64,000 bases of DNA from positions 9,788,865 to 9,852,864 of the forward strand of contig NW_004955473.1 in NCBI RefSeq assembly GCF_000276665.1, written 5' to 3'. The translations under genes were made by a program, and so were the position numbers. Origin of the DNA: Chinchilla lanigera. Lineage: Eukaryota > Chordata > Mammalia > Rodentia > Chinchillidae. Below are positions 48,621 to 58,690 of this stretch, one piece after another; position 1 is the stretch's first letter; each line of letters begins with the position of its first letter. The notes under the pieces are model-generated. The model was not told where the DNA came from and did no database searches. It saw only the letters and a program-made list of their open reading frames with translations.

Positions 48621-49617
48621 TCACTTGAAAAACTGCAAAACAGATTTTCCTTAGAATAAAAATTAGATACACATTTGTGAGCCTGCAAATACATCATTCA
48701 CGTATCTGTCCATGTTTACTGTTGATATGTAGCTTCTCACAGCACTAGTCTATCCATTCAAACCTGAGATATTCTGAGTTTGTACTTACCTTTTTTCTTG
48801 TGGACAGCTCCTTTGAGAAGAACAGGTGTATAGTAATTCAGTTGAACTTTATCTTCTCTAGGGGATGGGTAGTATTTTAGGTAATAAGGTTATATATGAA
48901 AGGCTATAAAACAACCACTTAAATTTCATTGTAAGTGTTTTATAGGTGGTGCATCCTATGGGAGTTTAAAGCACAACCAGGGCTGTTGTGTACTTAAGGA
49001 AGTATTTTACAATGCTAACATTGATTTCAAGAAACAGAAATGAGGCAGTTCAATGAACATCATTTGATGTAAATAAATGAAATGCTTTTCTTCTTATGTT
49101 TGCCACATTTAAAAGAGGAACAACTGATAGCCTATTTGAATTGTTACTTTTTAAATCATAGATTGACAAGGAAATATATATCTATGTGACTGCATTTAGT
49201 TATTGAATTTGTGATTTAGTCTTTATTTTCAAATCAGGGTATAGTTCCAATAGAAAATAAATTGTTTACTTTATGCTTTTTATTATGTTACATGACATTT
49301 CTTTAGAAAGGAGCAATCCATGTGCAAATTTGTTTTTGAATTGGAAAAAATCTCTTTAATGAAAAGGGAATCTGCTTACATCTGTCAGTGCTCTTTTGTA
49401 AAAATCAAATCTAGTGTTATGTCAATCTGGAATGACAAATGTCTGTGTGTTTATTTTTATTTGCTCATTTTTTTCAACAAATGTCACGACTCAAGTGCTT
49501 ATATTAAAAGCTTTGGAAAGTCACAATTCCCATGCCATTTTTTGAGAGAAGCTAAATTCAAGTCTGTGCTTGTGGAAGTAAATTTCCTAATTAGTACCCT
49601 GAATGCATAAACAGAGG
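48621..49617. other. Unassigned AT-rich
   Basis: No feature recognised. Confidence 0.5.
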
Positions 49618-49807
49618 CACTTCACAGTAATTTGCCAGGCAGACACTGTGCCGCTGAGCTATATCCTCGGTCCCCTGAAATCTACATTTTATTTTATTTT
49701 ACTTTATTTTATTTTATGGTACCAGGAATTGAACTCAGGACGTTGCACTTGCCAGGCAGGTGCTTATGCCACTGAGCTATATCCCCGGCCCACTTCACAG
49801 CAATTTG
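49618..49807 (-). mobile_element. Composite of a full ID SINE and a 3' ID fragment within one target duplication
   Basis: CACTTCACAG(T/C)AATTTG flanks the whole unit at 49618-49634 and 49791-49807. On the minus strand a complete ID (from about 49790 to 49720) has a TAAAA-type tail and about 11 non-repeat bases. A second ID start then follows (GGGGACCGAGGATATAGCTCAGCGG) and stops after GCCTGG, directly against the duplication. Confidence 0.88.
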
Positions 49808-49928
49808 TAATAAATGTTTTCCTGTGCCTCCAAAAAGAAGTAAGGCAGGTGTGGCAATACCATGATAAGATGGTGCCCTCAGAGTTTCTCTTTTCCTGTC
49901 TACTATTAGCTTAGAGAAATTTCTAGGG

Positions 49929-50136
49929 CAGTTGTTTTCAAAGTGTGATCTCTGCGCCAGCAAGCAGCATGGACCTCAACTGAAAATTTATTCAAAATGC
50001 AAAGTCTCTGGCCCTACCCCACATGTGGTGCTTTTGAAACCGGGAAGCAGGAATGGTGGTGGGTGTAGGATACCCAAATCTATGTTTTAACAAGCCTTTC
50101 CAGTGATTTGGAAGCAGACAAGTTTTAGAACTACTG
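49929..50136 (-). mobile_element. MER5A-type hAT nonautonomous transposon
   Basis: The ends are near-complementary: CAGTTGTTTTCAAAGTGTG on the left, GTTTTAGAACTACTG on the right. The middle reads TCTGGCCCTACCCCACA and TATGTTTTAACAAGCC. Flanking octamers TTCTAGGG and GTTTAGGG fit a decayed 8-bp hAT duplication. Confidence 0.85.
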
Positions 50137-50148
50137 GTTTAGGGGGAT

Positions 50149-51356
50149 GAAGGAAGTAGTGAACACAAACCTATGGAAAATTCCTTTCTTGCATCTTCAA
50201 GCTTACAGGTTCATTACCAGATTGCAGTAGCACCAACTGCACAGTAGGACTGGCTAATGGAACACTGTGAAATTAGGAAGCATGAATATTAACACATCGT
50301 AATATTCTAAATTCCTAAGATTTATATTGGGCAGAAAGGAGTTTTACTTTTAGCTTTATGGCAAGGAGAGCCATGGTTTGATAAGGTCTTCCATTTGATA
50401 AGTAGAACATATGCTTATTTTGAAAGCATTAACCCTTTGAAATTTAGATAACTTTCACAGAAAAATAGAATTATTTCTAAACATAATTATCACAGAAATT
50501 ATGAAGTGACATTCTCAGTAGTGAATTATAACCCTGAAAAAGTTCATTGTAATTTAGTTTTTATAATACATCGTAATAACTTTATTTGTCTTCAATATCT
50601 GTTTCACAAAGCACAGTGCTAGGTACCTAGTGTTTAAATTTATTTATTTAATTAAATAAGCATTAAGAATTGATTTGTTAAGCCCATATTTGGCAATGTG
50701 TATGTTACAAGAATAGTTATTGTAACAATTATATTTCTATTCTATATTGCTTTCTTTAATATATGGTGTAAGAACTGGCACTTTTTAAATTCAAACAATA
50801 AATTCATATTAGTGTTTACATTTTATTGATATGTGCTAAGGATTAGATGCACTCAGTTAAACCTCTTCCTGGCCAAATGACATACCCTGTCTCTGATGGC
50901 AGTCTGAGAAAATCCTATATAGTGTACTCTATCCCTGGATTACCTTATCTAAGTATTACATGGACATTTCAGATGATATGTCTTGGCATGTGGTCACTTT
51001 TCATTAACTTATTAGGGATTCTTAAAGCGTCCTTCCTTTTTCTGACTCCTTGCCATAATTGAATATAAAATTACCTGTAAGATGGAATGACTGATATTTA
51101 TGCAGTAAGCTGATGGAGCTTCACTGATGCCTAGGAGAAATGATGCCCAAATGGGTATTTTTGGAAAAAGGGCTCTGTGGCTAAGGACATATAATATTTA
51201 CATTCCTTAATTTTCTTCAGCTGCCAAAAGAGATTTGTTACATCATCTTTAAGATCCTAAACATTTTAAATTCTAAGATTTTGAGGGAAAGATCAAAACC
51301 ATGAAGCACAGCCATGGTGCAATATGTGACTGAAAATTTTATATGTGTTGGGGTTT
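50149..51356. other. Unassigned AT-rich
   Basis: No feature recognised. Confidence 0.5.
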
Positions 51357-51441
51357 TCTTTTTTTTTTGGAATCGGGAATTGGACTCAGGACCTTGTGCT
51401 TGTCAGGCAGGCACTATGCCACTGAACTATATCCCCAGTCC
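51357..51441 (-). mobile_element. ID-like SINE
   Basis: A T-run is followed by GGAATCGGGAATTGGACTCAGGACC, GTCAGGCAGGCAC and TGAACTATATCCCCAGTCC. It is moderately diverged and no clear duplication is seen. It lies about 640 bp upstream of the 261-nt exon. Confidence 0.9.
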
Positions 51442-52081
51442 TTGTATGTATTTGTTAAAGGAATGAATTAAACAGAATTGTTAACATAAAGAAGGCCTTA
51501 ACATCCTTTGGTGACAATGGGAAACATGAATGTTAGGTACTCATAATTTGAGAGTTTAAACTAACATGTTTTAGAAGTCATACTTTAGAAAAATATATGT
51601 AAATTTAATATTTTTCTCAGACTTTTATCAATGAATTATTTATTCTTAACCCCAATCTATATGAAATACTTAGAAGAAACAATTGAATATTTCAAGCTTA
51701 AGTATGATCTATATATGATATGTGCTCTATATATCTATATATATGATATATTCTTTCTAGAAGATAACTAGCTTTTAATGGAAAACTATTCTCTTCTTTA
51801 CTTACTGCTTTGATTACATTTTGTGCAACCTAAAATTGCAGCTATTTGGGGAATGCTTTTTCCAGAACCTTGTAAGAATCAACAGGAGCATAATTTTAAG
51901 CTACAGAAGTGCAAAATAAGCACAGAATCTCAGTCACCATAAATAAACAGCCAGAATTTTAAGTTTGAAAAGCTCTTAATTTCTACGAGTAGAGGAAGGG
52001 AGGCATGAGAAGAAAAGTGGAATTTGGGGGTGTATTTCTTCATTCTTGTAACATCTTTCTCTCAACTTTGTTTCTTCTCAG

Positions 52082-52342
52082 AGATAGAGTTCTGTGAAAC
52101 CCCTCACACTCTGTGCTCTGGCTACCAGACAGACATGCACAGCATTTCTCGGCATGGCTACCAGCTAGAGATGGGATCTGACGTGGACACAGAGACAGAA
52201 GGTGCAACTTCACCTGACCACGCACTGAGAATGTGGATAAGAGGAATGAAATCAGAGCACAGTTCCTGTTTGTCCAGCCGAGCCAACTCTGCACTGTCCT
52301 TGACCGACACTGACCATGAACGGAAATCTGATGGTGAAAATG
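52082..52342 (+). CDS. TENM1: Teneurin-1 internal coding exon (intracellular domain)
   Basis: This 261-nt exon encodes about 87 residues of the cytoplasmic N-terminal domain of teneurin-1, a type II single-pass neuronal adhesion receptor. It starts after a pyrimidine-rich tract ending in AG at 52080-52081 and ends before a GT donor at 52343. The reading frame enters with two bases completing a codon and leaves with one base. Readable motifs in order are [19 protein letters not shown], an acidic DVDTETEG stretch, [12 protein letters not shown], and [20 protein letters not shown], which is strongly conserved across vertebrate teneurins. By memory of human TENM1 it covers roughly residues 73-159, with a few substitutions (E-I-E for E-M-E, CETP for CETS, HSIS for HSVS, GATS for GAAS). 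The family's intracellular domain is reported to bind cytoskeletal adaptors and to reach the nucleus. The paralogues differ clearly here, so TENM1 is the best call. The exons encoding the start methionine and transmembrane segment lie outside the window. Confidence 0.95.
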
Positions 52343-52375
52343 GTAATCAAACTAAGCTACCTATACTGTTTACGT

Positions 52376-52413
52376 AAAAAAAAAAAAAAAAAGAAAGAAA
52401 AAAAGAAAAAAAA
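52376..52413 (+). repeat. Intronic A-rich tract just after exon
   Basis: A run of 17 A followed by AAAG/AAAAG units lies 34 nt inside the intron. No AATAAA-type signal is visible between the exon end and the tract, so it looks like a genomic A tract and not a polyadenylation site. Confidence 0.85.
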
Positions 52414-53749
52414 CGCACAGAAGAGGTTTTACCCGTTGCTTTGTTTTCCCTTCCTGTATCTGCCGATCTTTCATTTACTCTGCAGAATGTAGATGTAAGT
52501 AAGTAGGACCCTATGGATAACATGTGGACCTAAGTAGCTGGCAGATGGATACATTTATTTATGTTAGACAAAATATTTTTTCATTTCTGGGGACCTTCCA
52601 AGGGAAATAATTTCATGTAGTCAGCAGTATTATGCATGTCTTATTTATCGCTCACTTTTTATTTTTGTCTTTTTCCCAGTCCAGCAGTAGTGGGATTTAT
52701 TATAAAAATACTCATTTCATATATTTTGGTTTTATGTCAATGTATAAGAAATGCACTTATATGGCAAACTTAACTGTGTATGTCCTTTCTACTTTGATTC
52801 AGATTAACCTATTAAAAGTACAGACAGATTAAAATTAACCAGGTTAGACTGCAATGATTTAAAAACAGAAGGTGGATTAATATCCACCATTAGCCAGGCA
52901 ATAGTTACTTAACAGCATTCTCATTATATTGTAATTATATATCATTTTCTTGTAACTTACAGAAAAAGAAAAAGCTTTGATATGTCAAGAAAGGGTTAAT
53001 TTGTTTTATTTCTGCTCTCTTGTCCCTACCAAAGAGTAAAATCCTCATAAAAAGCACTCTAATGCTTGTTAAACACGTTAATCTAGTCTCTACATCACTT
53101 CTCTTGTCTAAATTTCATAGGCTCTCATCACCATGACCACAAAGCCTAGTCGGTTAGCAATGGCTAAGTAGTATTTTCTTATTTAGCAAAGAGGTAGGCA
53201 ACCATTGGAAGCTTTTTCTATTCTACCTTCTTCTGACTCCTTCAGTCTAGAGTAGATACCACAGGGAGAGAATTAGGAATAAGTGGTTGCCCACTAATTA
53301 GAAAATATTTTCTAAATAAGAAGCCATAACACTTTGTAATATAACCAACTATCACTGGCAGCTTGGTTGTGAAGATTACTTCCAAGTATGTAATGTATGT
53401 ATCGCTGACTTGGTCAAGAGTATAAGAGCTAAAGTATGGAAATGAAAAGGAAGCACATGTAGTATCGGTATGTGTATTCATGTAAGTGGACATGCATTAG
53501 AATGGAAGTTAGCAGACATGGGACTGGTCACTGCAGTTTTCTGGACTTTACCTGTCATTCAAGAGAAAGAATAACCAAAATTATGTGAAATAGAGTGGTA
53601 TGTCATTTCTCTTATTGCTAACACATCTTGTGCTGCATTGTCCCACGCATGACATGGGAACCTACTGCATTTCACTGGGTTGAAACATTAAAATACAAGA
53701 AAGAAGTTTCCACACAGGGTTCTGCAAACTCCCTCTGTGAAATCCTCAG

Positions 53750-53866
53750 TATAAATTTTTTGGGGGGTGATGAAAATGAGGTAGTGGTGATGGTCACACA
53801 ACTCTGAAAATGCTAAAATTACTAATTTCTATATGTGAACTATATTTCAATAAAGCTTTTCTCAAA
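53750..53866 (+). mobile_element. L1 3' terminus
   Basis: GGTAGTGGTGATGGTCACACAACTCTGAAAATGC to GTGAACTATATTTCAATAAAGCTTTT is the characteristic end of older mammalian L1s. It ends 80 bp before the 57-nt exon. Confidence 0.75.
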
Positions 53867-53946
53867 GTGTAACTTGATGAAAGCTTCAGGTGGAAGTTTG
53901 AGATAGCTTGCCCAAGGATTAATTAGTAAAATTTTGACTATTGCAG

Positions 53947-54003
53947 GTTTTAAATTCTCTCCTGTTTGCTGTGACATGGAGGCTCAAGCTGGGTCTGCTC
54001 AAG
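53947..54003 (+). CDS. TENM1: Teneurin-1 57-nt coding exon
   Basis: This small exon continues the frame of the 261-nt exon. The last base of that exon plus its first two bases make glycine, followed by FKFSPVCCDMEAQAGSAQ and a single leftover base. The join GENG-FKFSPVCCDMEAQAGS agrees with teneurin-1 as I remember it, and TENM3 has no such segment. The acceptor is TTGCAG at 53941-53946. The 3' boundary sits at AAG|GCAAGT, so the donor is GC rather than GT; the leftover G would pair with the next exon to encode aspartate, as in human. Both ends are phase 1, so skipping would remove 19 codons without a frameshift. The two vicinal cysteines lie in the intracellular domain upstream of the proline-rich region. 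The next exon is not in the window. Confidence 0.92.
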
Positions 54004-54009
54004 GCAAGT
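54004..54009 (+). other. TENM1: Non-canonical GC 5' splice site
   Basis: The exon ends CTCAAG and the intron begins GCAAGT. Apart from the C at +2 this is a perfect match to the U1-pairing consensus, which is what functional GC-AG introns typically show. The nearest GT (54008-54009) would add four bases and shift the frame. Confidence 0.8.
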
Positions 54010-54523
54010 GCTTCCAAACATTTGACTACAAATTATTTTTACCTTACCTCCTCCCTGACACTTGCCCCACAAAGGGGAGTATTGCCCCTCTGATGAATAA
54101 CACATAGGCCTGATCAATGAACTCGGCAGAGATTAGTCCAGCGGCAGCATATTTTCCTTATTTAAACTGCAAAATTTCATCATGCATATTTCGGTGGTAA
54201 AAAAGATGTAATGGGGAGTGGGGGAAAAGAACAATTTATGATTTCAAGTGGAATGAGAAAACTGACGTAGCTTGAGGCAGAGGTTGAAATTAGGTTAGGT
54301 TGAGCTTAGCTTCTTGACACCCTAGATATCTACTATTGTTTACCCGGGCCTAACCATTCACTGAGTTATAGATCTAGTTTTGTAATAATTTCCATTAGTG
54401 CCTAGAAGATACACTTGGGCTTTTCTTCCAAATGCTCCTAGCTTGCCTTCAAAATGACATTTTATTCGTGCCATCAATTATAGATAACACCTTAAAATGA
54501 AAACAGTGTTTGTGTTTCTCTGT

Positions 54524-54680
54524 AAGGCTGTATTTATGTTTTTTTGTTGTTGTTGTTGTTTTTTTTTTTTTTTTTTTTTTTTTTTTTCCGGTACCGGGAA
54601 CCGAACTCACGACCTTGCGCTTGCCAGGCAGGCGCTTTTGCCGCCAAGCTAAATCCCCAGCCCAAGGCTGTATTTATGTT
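54524..54680 (-). mobile_element. Young ID-like SINE with perfect 17-bp duplication
   Basis: AAGGCTGTATTTATGTT repeats exactly at 54524-54540 and 54664-54680. The minus-strand body reads GGGCTGGGGATTTAGCTTGGCGG, GCGCCTGCCTGGCAAGCGCAAGG and GTTCGGTTCCCGGTACCGG, then a long A tail and a CAA-repeat end. It sits about 520 bp downstream of the GC donor. Confidence 0.96.
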
Positions 54681-54959
54681 GTCACTCTTCAGTGAGGGGA
54701 CAACGGTGCTCTACTTTTACCTTTACTGCGCTCACTGGGATTGGCCTGTTTCGCAGAGTTGCTGAAAGAAACACCTAGAAACAGTTTGCGTTGTTTGGTC
54801 TGTGCTGGGCCTTCTCAAGCACTGCTGGTAGGGTCTTCATATCCAATTGCAGTGAATCAAAAATAGGAGGCTAGCTAACATAAAAAAATGAATAGTACTT
54901 GTCACATGTAAGGACAGTATGCACGTTCATTCTCAGTGATCAGTATTTCACAATTTCCA

Positions 54960-55100
54960 CACACACTTTTCATATTTTGTCTCATTTCATCCTAATGATC
55001 ACTCTATGAAATAGATCTGTTATCATTCCCATTTTGCATATGAGAAAGTGTTAAAAGCCATTCAGAAACCAGCTAGCTAAGTGTAATAGATGGTTTCTTA
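54960..55100 (-). mobile_element. MIR fragment
   Basis: CTCATTTCATCCTAATGATCACTCTATGAAATAGATCTGTTATCATTCCCATTTTGCATATGAGAAAG is MIR in reverse complement. Confidence 0.8.
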
Positions 55101-56929
55101 AAGAGGTATTTTTTTTTCTCCCTAGGATCATGTATGTATGTAACATAAATCTGAACAACCCCTTCATTTCACATCTTATAATTCTGTAGTTCCGAATTTG
55201 ACTCTTATTATTGTTTTCGGTAAGGAATATGTAATTTGGGATCATATTTATGACATATGATAAAATTTCACCAATATGGATTCCACAAAATTTCAGACGG
55301 TGATAATCAGGCCTGTCTTGCCTTTAAAATTTCCAAAGGTTTTTGCAAAGGAAGTTTGAGTTAAGTTGAAGATATGAAATGTTCTTTCCAAAGGCAGGTT
55401 AATTTGAGAAAACAAATTATTTTCAATGGAGTTAGCTTGTTATTTGTGTACAGAAGCAACTACTTACTTCTCATTGAGATCATCCATTCATGGAAGTATG
55501 ATTAAGAGGGCATCTATTTCATTAAACTGAATTTATGTGCACTATTTTGAAGCATAAGCCTGCTTAAGTTATTTTTATTTTACATTTCAGTATCTCAGAT
55601 TGTATGCCCTAGTTAGTGTCCATTGCATTCTATTTTGTTTCTGTATTCCTATCCTTTCTAGTTTTGAGATTATTGATGAGACACTAGGCACAATTGTTAA
55701 GGACCAGGTCAAGGTTATTTAAACCTCACTGCTGTGAATATGCGACAAAAGTAAACATAGGGACAATTCTTAATTTTGGTGACTTTTCCAACTCAGATTC
55801 TGAGAAGTGATTTCAAAGACACAATTTTACTCATCCTAGGAGAATATTGGATGACTTAATTTTTCTGCTTCTATTTCCAAAAACCTGTCTAAAAGAAATT
55901 TTTCTCATTAATTGAACAAGACTTTCAGAATACGTTTCTCATTTTATCAACTCTATTTGGTTGCTCTTAATTTAAATCTCTCAAATGTTGTAACCCATAA
56001 AAAATTACAATAAGTGAAACTTTAAAACTGAAACACTTGGACCACGCACTTCATGTGAGGGGAAGGAAAATCAACAGTAACAGAAAGCTTTGTATCAGAA
56101 CATTAAATCACTATGTTTCCACCCATTCAAATTTATCCTAGGTAAACCTTTCATTGTGCATAGAGGTTTAATTGTCCATTGGGAAATACGTGCAGTTACT
56201 CAGGTTAGCTGTATCCTGGGGCCTATGTATGGGCAGTTTGTGCCTGGGTAACATCTGATAGTGACCATCATGCTGTCTTTATTGCACTCTTTCCCTGTTC
56301 CTATGTTACCTTGCTACCAACATTGCTGTTGATCACAGGCTAATGTTAGAGTGTTATATTTTCTAACCTCACAATGGTTGTTAGTAAGCTCTACACTGGA
56401 AACTACTGAAGACAGTGCCTGGTTATAGCTTTAATACTTAGCTACAGGATCCAGAGCATAGTACACACTAAATAAATAGCAAATGAGTGTTTTTCTGAAG
56501 AGGAAAATTAAACTGAGAAATAAAATTTTTTTCATTGCTCTTCTCTGCCTTTGTAAGACTCTTAAGAGGAAACAGACACTATAATGGATTAGCCCTCTGC
56601 TCATCTAACACACATGCATCTGCCTCTGACAAGGGATTTCATGGGCATTTCTTACAATTTGAGAGTCCTGAGTGTCAACTTCAGTGAATAAGGTAGACTG
56701 CAAGGATTAGGTTTGATTATGTATTTGGCCAAATAAAAAACAGTATCAGCAGCTAAATTTGAATAATTTCCAAGAGTGTGTTTTTCACATACAGCCTGAA
56801 TGAAGAAGTTGAATTATAAAACAAAAATATATAGAAAGAGGATGAGAATGGAGAGAGATAGGTAAAGAAAAACCATTTGTAAAATTATGAAGTATAAATT
56901 ACCAATAATTTATTCATACTTATAATGAT
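55101..56929. other. Unassigned AT-rich intronic DNA
   Basis: No repeat or gene recognised. Confidence 0.5.
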
Positions 56930-57060
56930 ATTTCTGTTCAATCTATATTTCTTGAGCACCTACTCTTTTCCAAGTTCTGTTTTAGATTCTAGGGATGTAT
57001 GAAAAATGAATAGCACACTCCACAATGTCAAGGAATTTATAGTCATGTTGGAAAGACTGA
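56930..57060 (-). mobile_element. Antisense L2 3' end
   Basis: TTCTTGAGCACCTACTCTTTTCCAAGTTCTGTTTTAGATTCTAGGGATG is followed by AAGGAATTTATAGTCATGTTGG. Confidence 0.8.
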
Positions 57061-57065
57061 TGCCT

Positions 57066-57500
57066 TACTAGTTAGGATGGCTTATTGCAAGCAACAGAAA
57101 GCAACTTGAGCTAGTTTAAACAAAAAACAAACTTATTGAAAGGACAGGAGAGTGATCCATGAAACTGAAAGCAAGAGTGTAGCTAGACCACAGAAAGAAT
57201 TAGATCAGAAGAATTGCTAAGATTTTGCTTTTTCTTTTGAACCCACTTCCTTCAGCTTTATCTCTGCAGATCAACTTTTCTCTAAATCACTACCCAAAAG
57301 ACAGGACTAAAACCCCGTACAGTTTTCCGGTTTATACTTCTTCCATTCAGGGCTGAAGCTAAGGTAGAATAGACTTTTTTTAGTGTCATTGTTAAATTCC
57401 AAGGAGACAAAATCATTTTTCCAGCTTGACTCAGATATCTACCACTGTTCTCATCAGACGTAAGCAGTGGGTAAGGTTAGTAGTATAAATATTCCTTTCT
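57066..57500. repeat. Ancient interspersed repeat, family not assigned
   Basis: GGCTTATTGCAAGCAACAGAAAGCAACTTGAGCTAGTTTAAACAAAAAAC opens a decayed repeat of the same type as that at 5790-5960. Confidence 0.45.
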
Positions 57501-57605
57501 ACGAGTCCACAAATTTGACTTTTGAAGCAGTTACCAATGAAGGTCAGTTAGTGTCAAGTGGACACATAAATGCAAAGAGGTCTTTAGGGAGGAAAAACAG
57601 AGTTA

Positions 57606-58300
57606 ATTTTATTGGTCATCTGTACTTCTTCTAAGAAGTGTCTGTTCATTTCATTTGCACATTTTCTGGTTCACTTTTTATTTTAAGGGTATAATTTTCT
57701 GAACTCTCTATATATTCTAGATATTAGGCCTCTGAGAAATAGCTGGCAAAATTTTTCCCATTCTGAAAGTTTTCTTTTAATCCATTGTTTGTTCCTTTGG
57801 CCGTGCATAAGCTTTTTAATTTCACATCCTGCCATTTGTTGCTTCTTAGTACTACGCGTGCAACCAGGGTTCTGTTCAAAGTCGTTAGTTATGCCTATGT
57901 CTTCAAGAGTTTTGTCTATTTTATCTTCTGGCAGATTAATTGTTTCTATTTTAATATCCAGGTCTTTGATCCATTTTGATTTTATTTTAGTTCATGGTAA
58001 AGACAGGGGTCTAGATTCAATTTTTTGCCTGTGTTTTACCAATAATTTTAAGTGAAATAAACCAGACACACAAGCACAAACACCACATGGTTTCTTTAAT
58101 ATGGGATACCCAAAGTGTGAATAATGTGAAGAGCAAAATGATAGATAATATAAAAGAGAAAGACAAATCCACTGGAAACAGTAAAAGGAACTACAGATGG
58201 AAGGTTAGGAGGGAAGGGAGGGCAAGGGGAATTAAAAAGAATTATGCACCACTCACCAACCTGCCACAGTGAATAAAATCAATGTGTGGGGCAAAGTTGC
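57606..58300 (+). mobile_element. Twin-primed (5'-inverted) L1 insertion
   Basis: The left segment, to about 58040, is antisense L1 ORF2 (TCATTTCATTTGCAC, CAACCAGGGTTCTG, GATCCATTTTGATTTTATTTTAGTTCATGG). The right segment from about 58050 is sense 3' L1 (AAGTGAAATAAACCAGACAC, ACATGGTTTCTTTAATATGGG). About half a kilobase of L1 between the two is missing. Confidence 0.85.
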
Positions 58301-58464
58301 ACTACCAAGCATAAGAGGCTATTTTTAGTACAAGTTAGCACCAACTGAATCCGAGAGCACAAGGAATGTGAAGCAAGTTATTCAAATAAAAATGCTTATA
58401 CTAATGCAGTGTACATGAACAGTGTTTCCTGTAGTGAGTGGTTAGAGCAGCTACAGCAAGATAG

Positions 58465-58690
58465 CACGAGAGTTAGCCACTAGTTCTGTAACTTAACTGA
58501 TGTTTGTCTTTTAACAGATAAGTAAAGCTCTCCAAGCCTAAATTACTTGGTATATCAAATGGAGATATTCCACTTCAAAGTTGGGGGGTTCTCTGTGACT
58601 AGTAAATGAGAAAATAAATATAATGTACTTTATAATATAATGAGTCTATTATAATTAAATGTTCAATAAATGTCTGTTGTGCTTATCTAC
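58465..58690 (+). mobile_element. MIR
   Basis: AGTTAGCCACTAGTTCTGTAACTTAAC, TGGTATATCAAATGGAGATATTCC and AATGTTCAATAAATGTCTGTTG match the MIR core and end. The middle holds some extra sequence. Confidence 0.7.

Larger units (their letters stand above)
1..52081 (+). other. TENM1: TENM1 intron upstream of the 261-nt exon (5' end outside window)
   Basis: No coding exon is recognisable before 52082. The expected preceding exon, carrying the teneurin-1 start methionine and the basic RKRK motif, is not found, so this intron is at least 52 kb if no unrecognised noncoding exon lies within it. Its 3' end is a good acceptor: a T/C-rich run from about 52050 to 52078, then CAG. Most identified content is interspersed repeats, listed separately. 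Confidence 0.8.
52343..53946 (+). other. TENM1: TENM1 intron between the two exons (1,604 bp)
   Basis: A GT donor (AATG|GTAATC) and a TTGCAG acceptor bound this intron. If it is retained, translation runs 11 more codons and stops at TAA 52375-52377, immediately followed by an A-rich tract. It also carries an L1 3' terminus near 53750-53866. The rest shows nothing I can classify. Confidence 0.9.

Noticed and set aside
52024..52377. A 117-codon protein starting at the ATG at 52024
   Set aside because: That ATG is in the intron ahead of the splice acceptor. Only 52082-52342 is exon.
54510..54765. Open frames of 61 and 73 codons at 54.5 kb
   Set aside because: Both are translations of the T-run and body of an ID SINE.
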